NCBI GenBank assembly: GCA_023388195.1
Contig: JAEWGR010000072.1
Coordinates: forward strand, 1-10,702
Direction of reading: 5' to 3'
Length of the DNA stretch: 10,702 bases
Source of the DNA: Bacillota bacterium
Lineage (GTDB): Bacteria > Bacillota > Negativicutes > Sporomusales > Sporomusaceae
Below the pieces are notes generated by a model, which saw only the letters and a program-made list of their open reading frames with translations, made no database searches and was not told the DNA's origin. The position numbers were made by a program, and so were the translations under genes. Position 1 is the first letter of the stretch; each line of letters opens with the position of its first letter. This document shows positions 1 to 5,840 of the stretch, in pieces.

Positions 1-234
1 GCACAACAACAACAAACCGGCGGTGGGTTCCTGCGCAGTGCCGGCCTCTTTGGCGGCGGCATGCTCTTAGGCAGCATGCTTGGCGGCATGTTTGGTTTTG
101 GTGACACCGGCATGTTTGCCTCCATGATGGGAATGTTGTTCAATGTCATTTTATTGGCCGCAGTATTTATGGCCGGACGTTTCTTGTGGGAAAAATTCAA
201 GAACCGTGATACTAATAATAAACAACGCCGCTGA
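1..234 (+). CDS. C-terminal part of a Gly/Met-rich membrane protein (5' end outside window)
   Basis: An open frame enters from the left edge in frame 1 and ends at TGA 232-234, giving 77 residues. It starts with a Gln run and a Gly-rich linker, followed by a GGGMLLGSMLGGMFGFG-type stretch. A hydrophobic segment (about residues 44-61, SMMGMLFNVILLAAVFMAG) comes next, then a basic tail rich in Lys, Arg and Asn. This resembles the Gly-rich hydrophobic region of small Tim44-like or Gly-rich inner membrane proteins in Negativicutes, but too little is visible to name a family. One or two membrane passes with a cytoplasmic basic tail are likely. The gene converges on the polyphosphate kinase gene and shares its terminator. 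Confidence 0.7.
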   Translation, partial: AQQQQTGGGFLRSAGLFGGGMLLGSMLGGMFGFGDTGMFASMMGMLFNVILLAAVFMAGRFLWEKFKNRDTNNKQRR

Positions 235-294
235 TAAGTAAAGACTGGACCCTTTAGGTTATAGGCGTTTTTATCTCCGTAATGTATTGATACC

Positions 295-327
295 AAAAAG
301 GCCGGGATGCAGTCCCGGCCTTTTTTT
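295..327. terminator. Bidirectional intrinsic terminator between convergent genes
   Basis: An 8-bp GC stem (GGCCGGGA 300-307 / TCCCGGCC 313-320) with a 5-nt loop is flanked by A5 on the left and T7 on the right. It therefore works in both directions. It serves the partial plus-strand gene ending at 234 and the minus-strand polyphosphate enzyme whose stop is at 330-332. Confidence 0.9.
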
Positions 328-329
328 AC

Positions 330-1829
330 TTACAGCTTACTTTCAATAGCAGCTATTACGGTTTGCATAACCTTTGTCCTGGCGTATTCCTTGGAGTTGG
401 CTTCTACCAGCGTCCAGGGGGCATAGCTTGTGCTTGTACGGAAAAACATTTCGTCCACAGCCAGCTCGTATAGCTCCCATTTTTCCCGGTTGCGCCAGTC
501 TTCACCGGTAATTTTCCACTGCTTGCCCGGATTAGCCAAACGTTCTTCAAAGCGACGCTGCTGTTCATCTTTATCAATATGCAGCCAGAACTTTATTAGG
601 ACGGCACCAAAACTGGTCCACTGCTCCTCCATTTCATTAATTTCTTTGTAAGCCCGCCGCCAATCTGTATTCTCGCAGTAACCTTCCACCCGCTCAACCA
701 GAACCCGCCCATACCAGCTGCGGTCAAAAATCGCAATGTGACCCGCTTTAGGGACATTACGCCAGAAACGCCACAAATAATGATGCGCTTTTTCTTCAGC
801 CGTTGGCGCACTGGTTGGATGCACCGTATAGCCGCGGGGATCCATATTTTGGGTAAGTCGGCGGATGGCACCGCCTTTGCCGCCAGCATCCCAGCCTTCA
901 AACACAATAATCACCGGCATACGTTTGCTGTAAATAATATGTTCCAGTTCCCTCACCCGGGCTTGGTTAAGCTTCATCAAGCTTTCATATTCCGTATCTT
1001 TAATCGTTTTAGTCAGGTCAACCCCGTCAAGAATTGATGAGGTAAATATTTTCGGCAATGTCAAAGCAGACAATGCCATACCAGGTAACCGGTCATCCTT
1101 TGCCGGCGCTGCCGGTACTGGCATGGCCAGACGTTTTTCCAAAGCCCCACTAACCGTGGTAATAATTTTTAAAGTTGCATACCGCCGGTCATGCGCTTCA
1201 ACAATTGTCCAGGCTCCATATTCAGCATCTGTCCGCTGCATCATTTCTTCTGTCGCCAGCAGAAAATCAGCATACTGACGGTGATGCTCCCAATCAGTCG
1301 CAGTTACCCGCCAGGCAGTAGCCGGATCCTGTTCCAGTTTCTCCAGCCGTTTACGCTGTTCGCGCTCGCTAATATGCAAAAACAGCTTAATAATTAATGT
1401 CCCGTCATCAGCTAACTGCCGCTCAAAAGCCAGGCTGTCATGGTATGCGTCTTGCACACTGCAATCTGCAGCAACGTTAGCTACTCTGTCCGCCAGAATT
1501 TTGGTATACCAGCTTCTATCCAGGACAACAATCCGCCCCCGCGCCGGGATTTTATTCCAAAATCGCCAGAAATAAGGTCTTTTCAGAGCCTCTTCATTGG
1601 GCTCGCCAATTGAATAAACATTAAAGCCCCGGGGATCAAGCGATAAAATCAGTTCATTAATCAGCGTTCCTTTGCCGGCTGCATCCCAGCCTTCAAAAAT
1701 AATTAAGACCGGCATCCCTAAGTCCCGGGCCTGGCGCTGCAATGCCCCCAACCGTTCCCGTAATCCGTCAATCATTTCCTTATATTCGGCTTTGGCAATT
1801 TTCTTCTTCAAATCCACCTTCTCCAGCAT
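330..1829 (-). CDS. pap: Two-domain PPK2-family polyphosphate:AMP phosphotransferase
   Basis: A 499-aa cytoplasmic enzyme with two fused PPK2 domains, predicted to transfer phosphate from polyphosphate to AMP, giving ADP. Domain 1 (about 1-235) has Walker A GWDAAGKG at 47-54, an FWRFW motif at 87-91 and Walker B VVLDRSWY at 101-108. Domain 2 (about 265-499) repeats this with GWDAGGKG at 312-319, LWRFW at 352-356 and AIFDRSWYGRVLVERVEG starting at 366. An Ala/Pro linker lies near 237-245. Length and tandem layout match the roughly 495-aa polyphosphate:AMP phosphotransferase class rather than single-domain PPK2 kinases. The chosen ATG (1827-1829) has AAGGAGGT 7 nt upstream. The frame is open for 51 more codons upstream, but that stretch is basic, unlike the family, and holds no comparable ribosome site. 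The gene has its own terminator. Which domain is catalytic cannot be settled from sequence alone. Confidence 0.93.
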   Translation of the reverse strand: MLEKVDLKKKIAKAEYKEMIDGLRERLGALQRQARDLGMPVLIIFEGWDAAGKGTLINELILSLDPRGFNVYSIGEPNEEALKRPYFWRFWNKIPARGRIVVLDRSWYTKILADRVANVAADCSVQDAYHDSLAFERQLADDGTLIIKLFLHISEREQRKRLEKLEQDPATAWRVTATDWEHHRQYADFLLATEEMMQRTDAEYGAWTIVEAHDRRYATLKIITTVSGALEKRLAMPVPAAPAKDDRLPGMALSALTLPKIFTSSILDGVDLTKTIKDTEYESLMKLNQARVRELEHIIYSKRMPVIIVFEGWDAGGKGGAIRRLTQNMDPRGYTVHPTSAPTAEEKAHHYLWRFWRNVPKAGHIAIFDRSWYGRVLVERVEGYCENTDWRRAYKEINEMEEQWTSFGAVLIKFWLHIDKDEQQRRFEERLANPGKQWKITGEDWRNREKWELYELAVDEMFFRTSTSYAPWTLVEANSKEYARTKVMQTVIAAIESKL

Positions 1830-1892
1830 ACCGGCGACCTCCTTGCTTATTCCGCCCCTTGTTCTCCATTTGCCAACTATCCTTATTTTAGC

Positions 1893-1920
1893 AAAATCTG
1901 TAGTGCCAGTCACAGATTTT
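1893..1920. other. Hairpin in the 5' leader of the polyphosphate phosphotransferase gene
   Basis: A 9-bp inverted repeat, AAAATCTGT 1893-1901 / ACAGATTTT 1912-1920, surrounds a 10-nt loop. On the plus strand it is followed by a T run and looks like a terminator, but no plus-strand gene precedes it. On the minus strand it lies 64-91 nt upstream of the start codon at 1829. It could be a leader hairpin of the enzyme mRNA or a chance AT-rich structure. The rest of 1830-2040 shows nothing else I can name. Confidence 0.35.
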
Positions 1921-2045
1921 TTTATCAAACAGGCTCGCCGCCTCATTCCTTTACAAAAAACGGTTCTGTGCCTGTAAGGCAAAGATTTCTCTTAAGACAC
2001 ACAGCACAGGGTTCATTGCGTTGATAAATTTTGCTGGAAGAAATA

Positions 2046-2090
2046 AAAAAACATTCGGATTCTATGCAGTATGCACTCCGAATGTTTTTA
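2046..2090 (-). terminator. Intrinsic terminator of the FlxA-like gene
   Basis: The stem ACATTCGGA 2051-2059 / TCCGAATGT 2077-2085 is extended by A/T pairs on both sides and closes a 17-nt loop. On the minus strand it is followed by a T7 run plus ATT. It lies just downstream of the stop codon at 2100-2102. Confidence 0.85.
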
Positions 2091-2099
2091 TATACCAGC

Positions 2100-2426
2100 T
2101 TATATTTCTATATCTACCCGTTGGCGCACAAGCTCCTGTTTATTCTCAACACTTTTCTCAGTACTTTTTTGGTCTGAACTGACAGCTTGAACCTCTGTAT
2201 TTTTCTGTTTCATCTGTTGTATTTGGGTCTCAATCACTTGAATTTGGGCCTGAATTACCTGAACTTTCTTTTGCTTATCTGTGTCAGAAGTCTTTTGGTC
2301 CTGATTTATTTCATTAATTTCTTTTTGCAGGGCTTGTTTTTTTTGTTCCAGACTTTTAGTCTCATTCTGACTGCTGACTTGACTTACTTGAGTACTGCCA
2401 GTCTGGCCAATGGATGTTATCGCCAT
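2100..2426 (-). CDS. FlxA-like coiled-coil protein
   Basis: A 108-aa Gln/Lys/Glu-rich soluble protein. The N-terminus (1-20) is Ser/Thr/Gln-rich (MAITSIGQTGSTQ). Residues about 22-78 form a heptad-like coiled coil (EQKKQALQKEINEINQ, then IQAQIQVIETQIQQMKQK). The tail is polar and ends RVDIEI. Composition, the N-terminal pattern and the coiled coil fit the FlxA-like family, whose namesake in Escherichia coli is expressed with flagellar genes. Its molecular role is not known. The chosen ATG (2424-2426) has AAAGGAG 9 nt upstream. An upstream in-frame ATG at 2522 lacks such a site. A perfect TTGACA lies at 2525-2530 on the minus strand, but the matching -10 is poor. No flagellar genes are in the window, so a motility link is only inference. 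The gene has its own terminator and appears monocistronic. Confidence 0.8.
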   Translation of the reverse strand: MAITSIGQTGSTQVSQVSSQNETKSLEQKKQALQKEINEINQDQKTSDTDKQKKVQVIQAQIQVIETQIQQMKQKNTEVQAVSSDQKSTEKSVENKQELVRQRVDIEI

Positions 2427-2622
2427 ATTATATGCTCCTTTTTCACTAAAATAAGTAGGTTTGACTTCATTATCGCTAAAAAGCCTTGGAAATCTCTTTG
2501 AAAAATCCACTTCTACTAACAAATTGTCAAAATTCTATAGCTCAAGAGCAAAACAGGAACCCCATGCCAGCAAAAGCTAAAGCTGCCAATCCAATAAGAT
2601 CAGCAGCCTGCGAAACAAAATA

Positions 2623-2859
2623 CTAATTGTCGTCATACTCATACTCGTTAGATCTCCAACCATGAATCCAATGCCAGGGTTTGCCCCCACCGGGATAGCC
2701 CCAGCCAAATTTGTTCCAATTCCAGCCAGGCCAGCCCCAATTGCCACCCCAGCCAGGCTTATACCAGTTACCCCATTTATTGCCACCCCAGCCAACGCTT
2801 CCTACGCCGATTATGAGTTGGCGTGACAGTCTAGTCCCGCAATTTGGACAACGAGCCAT
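2623..2859 (-). CDS. Trp/Gly-rich microprotein with a single CPNC knuckle
   Basis: A 78-aa protein of unknown function. It opens with MARCPNCGTRLSR, where the CPNC (Cys4, Cys7) looks like one half of a zinc ribbon, but no second Cys pair follows. A short hydrophobic stretch (15-22) leads into residues 23-68, which alternate Trp and Gly with Asn and Lys (GWGGNKWGNW and similar). The tail is acidic (NEYEYDDN). By my count 12 of 78 residues are Trp and 18 are Gly. ATG 2857-2859 has AAAGGGGTGAT about 7 nt upstream, and a TATAAT box on the minus strand (2884-2889) sits 25 nt upstream of the start. It may bind metal as a dimer, or nucleic acid or glycan through the aromatics; none of this is shown. 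Another frame on the same strand is open here, but this frame has the better ribosome site and a recognisable motif. Confidence 0.7.
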   Translation of the reverse strand: MARCPNCGTRLSRQLIIGVGSVGWGGNKWGNWYKPGWGGNWGWPGWNWNKFGWGYPGGGKPWHWIHGWRSNEYEYDDN

Positions 2860-2916
2860 AGCAATCACCCCTTTAGCCGCTTTATTATATACTATGTCAA
2901 CGCTAAAGAATTGCCA

Positions 2917-2978
2917 CACAGGCCGCTCAATAAACCATTGTGCCAAGTCCTTCAGGACGCCGGCCGCAGCGGCCTGTG
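2917..2978. repeat. Perfect 11-bp inverted repeat with 40-nt spacer
   Basis: CACAGGCCGCT at 2917-2927 is repeated as its exact reverse complement AGCGGCCTGTG at 2968-2978. A smaller GGCCG/CGGCC hairpin (2962-2974) overlaps the right arm, so two alternative folds exist. The repeat lies upstream of the Trp-rich microprotein gene and has no T-tract. Its role is unknown. Confidence 0.55.
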
Positions 2979-3028
2979 CTTAGGTATAGTCCTTCCACTA
3001 AATTTAGTACAAATTCCGGTAGCCCCAG

Positions 3029-3050
3029 AAAAACCGCCTGTTTGGCGGCT
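3029..3050 (-). terminator. Intrinsic terminator of the 124-aa protein gene
   Basis: The stem CCGCC 3034-3038 / GGCGG 3044-3048 has a 5-nt loop. On the minus strand it is followed by TTTTT (A5 at 3029-3033 on the plus strand). It lies 9 nt past the stop codon at 3059. Confidence 0.75.
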
Positions 3051-3058
3051 GATAGTCA

Positions 3059-3433
3059 TTAGACTGCCTCATATCGCCACTCACTGATATCAATTGCCAA
3101 TTCCGGCACAAGGTATAGTTGCTCCGTATCTATTTGTTCTATCACTAAATTGAGTATTGCAATAGTTCTCTGTTTTTTATAGGTACCGATACACAAGCTC
3201 TCAATAAACACCAGTTGCAGGCGTCGCGCTGCCCCAAAGAACTTATCGGCAATTACCTCGTTTTGTACCCCGCCGTCGATATCACTATTGATACTGTCGG
3301 CCAGCGTTACATGAAGCTTACACTGTTCCAGGCTTTTCAGCACCTTCAGTACATTCCTTAAGGTGATCGTTTTACCAACTGTTTCGGCGGCTATTGCCTG
3401 CTTAATCTTTGAAAAATTCTCATATGCCAGCAT
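3059..3433 (-). CDS. Hypothetical protein, 124 aa
   Basis: I do not recognise this family. The protein is soluble-looking, with no signal peptide or membrane segment. It begins MLAYENFSKIKQAIAAETVG. A helical N-terminal half (about 1-45) has regularly spaced Leu, Ile and Lys. The middle (about 50-75) is acidic then basic. The C-terminal part has alternating hydrophobics (TIAILNLVIEQID) and ends ISEWRYEAV. ATG 3431-3433 has AAAGGAGC about 8 nt upstream. A sigma-A-type promoter (TTCACT, 18 nt, TATAAT) lies upstream and a terminator directly follows, so the gene is monocistronic and is clearly a real, separately regulated gene. It is divergent from the 67-aa gene at 3773. Confidence 0.8.
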   Translation of the reverse strand: MLAYENFSKIKQAIAAETVGKTITLRNVLKVLKSLEQCKLHVTLADSINSDIDGGVQNEVIADKFFGAARRLQLVFIESLCIGTYKKQRTIAILNLVIEQIDTEQLYLVPELAIDISEWRYEAV

Positions 3434-3493
3434 TGCGTCGCTCCTTTATTGTTTGGAATTCACACAAACAGGGCTGAGTTACCCTACAATCTC

Positions 3494-3523
3494 ATTATAT
3501 GTAAAGTTATTAAGTTTAGTGAA
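3494..3523 (-). promoter_or_regulatory. Sigma-A-type promoter for the 124-aa protein gene
   Basis: On the minus strand TTCACT (3518-3523) is followed after 18 nt by a consensus TATAAT (3494-3499), 61 nt before the start codon. The surrounding TAATAACTTTACATATAATG recurs, with one base missing, upstream of the 59-aa gene at 4343-4361. Confidence 0.6.
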
Positions 3524-3674
3524 ATTATTCATCAACACATCGGCAAAATAAATAGAAGCCGTCCTATTTGAACGCCTTCGGTTACAGCCACGTTTCTGCA
3601 ATTACCAGGCAGGAGTTTTTAAGAAAAAAGGAGCAGCTTTATTAATAAATACACAAAATAGCTGATCCCAGAGC

Positions 3675-3703
3675 TTGGGGCCTCGGCCTCCTAATGTTAT
3701 ACT
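3675..3703 (+). promoter_or_regulatory. Probable promoter of the 67-aa protein gene
   Basis: TTGGGG (3675-3680), a 17-nt spacer and TATACT (3698-3703) form a weak -35 with a good -10. A second TATACT overlaps at 3703-3708. The start codon is at 3773, leaving a leader of about 60 nt. The leader includes a small CTGAT/ATCAG hairpin just before the ribosome binding site. The rest of the 3434-3772 intergenic region shows no gene. Confidence 0.5.
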
Positions 3704-3772
3704 ATACTTACAAGCATTACTCGTTACATACGACCTGAATTGATCTGATGGCTAAATCAGGGAGGTGGTATT

Positions 3773-3976
3773 GTGGATCGTGTTGAACCAGTACAACCTA
3801 TTCAAAGAACATTGCCTATCCGCAAAGTAGTAGCTAACTATTTCGATTTTCAGCCCGAGGATCAGCCGAGACCAAAAAAGAAGTTCCGCCCCAAAAAATT
3901 GAGTCAGAATGAAGTAACCAGGCCGCACTCTGCACCAATGGCCGGTGTTGGCGATCATGTCGATTTTAAAGTATAA
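3773..3976 (+). CDS. Hypothetical basic protein, 67 aa
   Basis: I do not recognise this family. The GTG start at 3773 is preceded by GGAGGT with a 6-nt gap, a strong ribosome site. The protein has no membrane segment or cysteine. Residues 1-30 are mixed (MDRVEPVQPIQRTLPIRKVV). Residues 27-43 carry a Pro/Lys/Arg-rich basic patch (PRPKKKFRPKKL). The C-terminus is polar (GVGDHVDFKV). Such a composition fits a small nucleic-acid or protein-interacting polypeptide, but this is only a guess. It has its own promoter and terminator. A minus-strand open frame opposite it lacks a ribosome site and was discarded. Confidence 0.75.
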   Translation: MDRVEPVQPIQRTLPIRKVVANYFDFQPEDQPRPKKKFRPKKLSQNEVTRPHSAPMAGVGDHVDFKV

Positions 3977-3996
3977 CTGATAGTTCGGAGCAGTTA

Positions 3997-4025
3997 AGTA
4001 AACCCTAAGCTAAGCAGGGTTTACT
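3997..4025. repeat. 10-bp inverted repeat downstream of the 67-aa gene
   Basis: AGTAAACCCT 3997-4006 and its reverse complement AGGGTTTACT 4016-4025 form a perfect stem with a 9-nt loop, 20 nt past the stop codon. There is no adjoining T-tract, so it may be a mRNA 3'-end stabilising hairpin ahead of the true terminator at 4064. Confidence 0.5.
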
Positions 4026-4062
4026 TTGACTGCCTCGCATGGCTGTTCCTTAATTTATACAC

Positions 4063-4090
4063 ATACCGCCTCACAGGCGGTATTTTTCTT
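4063..4090 (+). terminator. Intrinsic terminator of the 67-aa gene
   Basis: The 8-bp stem ATACCGCC 4063-4070 / GGCGGTAT 4076-4083 has a 5-nt loop and is followed by TTTTCTT on the plus strand. Confidence 0.8.
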
Positions 4091-4136
4091 CCCCAAATAA
4101 CAGCCATTATTAGGTCATGTCAGGCGATTACTCCCC

Positions 4137-4316
4137 TTAATTACATATTGTCGCCTTTTCACCAAGCTGATGGCGAAGATATTCAAACATAATTTCTTCG
4201 CCCCTGGCCTTATCAGCGGCATTCATAAATTGGATCTCGCCGTCATGAATAGCAAAATTGTTAATCCCATTGGCAATTAGCTGATTCTTAATGCGTAACA
4301 CTAACTCCTCAAACAT
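4137..4316 (-). CDS. Hypothetical small protein, 59 aa
   Basis: This short frame reads MFEELVLRIKNQLIANGINN and continues to a TAA at 4137-4139. An in-frame TGA lies 12 nt upstream of the ATG (4314-4316), so this start is the first possible. The product is soluble, probably two helices around an FAIHDGEIQF hairpin and a helix near 33-52, with one Cys near the C-terminus. No family is recognised. The ribosome site is weak (GAGAGGCGTGA, a little distant). A well-formed promoter upstream (TTGGTT, 17 nt, TATAAT) and protein-like composition support it as a real gene. Confidence 0.6.
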   Translation of the reverse strand: MFEELVLRIKNQLIANGINNFAIHDGEIQFMNAADKARGEEIMFEYLRHQLGEKATICN

Positions 4317-4357
4317 GCTTATATATCACGCCTCTCTATTTCCATTATATGTAAATT

Positions 4358-4386
4358 ATTATAACACTGCTTGTCTGCAAAACCAA
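4358..4386 (-). promoter_or_regulatory. Sigma-A-type promoter for the 59-aa gene
   Basis: On the minus strand TTGGTT (4381-4386), a 17-nt spacer and consensus TATAAT (4358-4363) lie 42 nt upstream of the start codon. A second TATAAT at 4344-4349 lies within the element shared with the 3494 promoter. The remainder of 4387-4535 shows no gene. Confidence 0.6.
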
Positions 4387-4535
4387 GAAAAATTTTTCGG
4401 CCTTACAACAACAGGGCATAAATGAACCGTCAGGGATCTGATCCTATCTCCTATCCTCTCTATTTTTGATATGGATATTCCGCTTTCGCTGCTTGCAGCA
4501 CAGGCATTTTTAGTATTAACCACCGCAACAATAAA

Positions 4536-4578
4536 ACAATAATCAGGAGTGCCGCTCTGCAGCATTACTGATTATTGT
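4536..4578 (-). terminator. Long hairpin terminator of the first TctC-type receptor gene
   Basis: The 11-bp stem ACAATAATCAG 4536-4546 / CTGATTATTGT 4568-4578 continues inward with a further imperfect stem (AGTGC/GCATT). On the minus strand the stem runs into a TTTTATT tract. It lies 15 nt past the stop codon at 4594. Confidence 0.65.
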
Positions 4579-4593
4579 TGCGGAGTCAGATCA

Positions 4594-5607
4594 TTATTTT
4601 TTCTGAGCCTTAATTCGGTCTAAGACCCCGGTCTCTTTTAGCGTTTTAGACAATGTCTCGCTGTCGGCCAGCCATTTCATTTGAAATTCTTCCGGGCTCA
4701 AGTATTCTACAGCAACCCCTATGGCCGCTAAGTTTTTCGCCACTTCCGGATCTGCAATGGTAGCCTTAAGTCCTTCGGCCAGTTTACTTTTTACCTTAGC
4801 TGGAGTTTCCTTAGGAATGGCAATACCATACCAATTAGTTAAGGTAATATCTAACCCTTGTTCTTTAAAAGTAGGTACTGATGCAAATACAGGATCACTA
4901 AGGCGCTTAATGCCCGTTATTGCCAATACTCTCAGTTTGCCATTTTTAACATGTTCACTGACTGCAGTAGGACTTGTAAAATTTACTTCTATATGACCGC
5001 CCAGCAGAGCAGCAACACTCTCACTCCCACCGGAAAAAGGAACCTGCTCTAATTGAATCTGGGCTGCTTGTCCAAGCATTTCACCTAACAGATGAGGAAA
5101 TGATCCTGTACCACTATGTCCAAATTTAATTTTTCCAGGATTTTGTTTCGCATAAGCAACCAAATCGTTAAGTGTCTTCCACGGCTTATCAGCCTGAACC
5201 GCTAATACTACCGGTGTTGCAGTGATCTGAACAACAGGACTTAATGCCGTTAAATAATTGTATTTAGCTGTTCCATATTGCGATAGTAATAATACATCAA
5301 TACTCGTTATGCCCAACGTGTATCCATCCGGACTCGAGGCGGCAACCTCATTCCAGCCAAGGGCACCGGCACCGCCAGGCTTATTAATCACCACCAAAGG
5401 CTGACCTAAGTATTTGAGACTTACTTTTTCTAAAGAGCGTGCTGTTAAATCCAGCCCACCACCTGCATTAAATGGTACGATAAGAGTGATAGGTTTTTCA
5501 GGGTATTTATTGACGGAAGCTATTGATTGTATTTGCATATCACCACCACACCCTCCCAAAATAAATAACACGGATATTGCTAATACAACCAGTGCTTTAT
5601 TGCGCAC
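4594..5607 (-). CDS. TctC/Bug-family tripartite tricarboxylate transporter receptor lipoprotein (orphan)
   Basis: A 337-aa solute-binding protein predicted to capture a carboxylate-type substrate outside the cytoplasmic membrane. A lipoprotein signal peptide (residues 1-19) ends in the lipobox LGGC, with Cys20 as lipid anchor. The mature part begins YPEKPITLIVPFNAGGGLDLTAR, the conserved Bug N-terminal motif, followed by NKPGGAGALGWNEVA and PDGYTLGI, and later GGSESVAALLGGHIEVNF and VPTFKEQG. Length is typical (about 320-340 aa). The start is GTG (5605-5607) with AAGGAGGT 8 nt upstream. No tctA or tctB neighbour is present, so this receptor would need a transporter encoded elsewhere, or act as a sensor ligand-binding component. 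It is paralogous to the receptor at 6939-7955. The substrate cannot be read from the sequence. Confidence 0.92.
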   Translation of the reverse strand: MRNKALVVLAISVLFILGGCGGDMQIQSIASVNKYPEKPITLIVPFNAGGGLDLTARSLEKVSLKYLGQPLVVINKPGGAGALGWNEVAASSPDGYTLGITSIDVLLLSQYGTAKYNYLTALSPVVQITATPVVLAVQADKPWKTLNDLVAYAKQNPGKIKFGHSGTGSFPHLLGEMLGQAAQIQLEQVPFSGGSESVAALLGGHIEVNFTSPTAVSEHVKNGKLRVLAITGIKRLSDPVFASVPTFKEQGLDITLTNWYGIAIPKETPAKVKSKLAEGLKATIADPEVAKNLAAIGVAVEYLSPEEFQMKWLADSETLSKTLKETGVLDRIKAQKK

Positions 5608-5682
5608 TATCTCTTACCTCCTTATTATAACGCTATCTAAAAAATATTCGATCATTTGTTGCAAATACCTTCCATAAAATAC

Positions 5683-5713
5683 ATAATAATGCAATTGCAT
5701 AATATCAAGTCAA
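5683..5713 (-). promoter_or_regulatory. Candidate promoter of the first receptor gene
   Basis: On the minus strand TTGACT (5708-5713) precedes TATTAT (5683-5688) by 19 nt, or TTATTA by 18 nt. The start codon is 76 nt beyond. The spacer contains a perfect 12-bp palindrome. Confidence 0.4.
5689..5700. promoter_or_regulatory. 12-bp palindrome, possible operator
   Basis: ATGCAATTGCAT is its own reverse complement and sits between the proposed -35 and -10 of the receptor promoter. This position is typical for a repressor site. No matching regulator is encoded in the window. Confidence 0.35.
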
Positions 5714-5840
5714 CGCCCCTGCCACATTGCAGGCAGAAAGCAATAAAAATTGACAGGCCGCCGGCAGGGAATGCATAGTTATATCACATCCGAAGATACT
5801 TATATTTATCAATAAGATATAAAGCAATTGAGGTGCCATT

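Noticed and set aside
596..1037. Open frames of about 100 codons on both strands inside the polyphosphate enzyme gene
   Set aside because: They lie in other frames of a gene with clear two-domain conservation and have no ribosome sites.
2577..2795. Gly/Ala-rich hydrophobic frame (TTG start) overlapping the Trp-rich gene on the same strand
   Set aside because: Its repeats are the frame-shifted image of the Gly/Trp codons, its ribosome site is poor, and the Trp-rich frame has ATG, a better site and CPNC.
3752..3958. 68-codon frame antisense to the 67-aa gene
   Set aside because: No ribosome site; it lies opposite a gene with strong start and stop signals.
4359..4565. 68-codon minus-strand frame in the 4317-4593 gap
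   Set aside because: It starts inside the terminator hairpin of the receptor gene, lacks a ribosome site and overlaps the promoter of the 59-aa gene.
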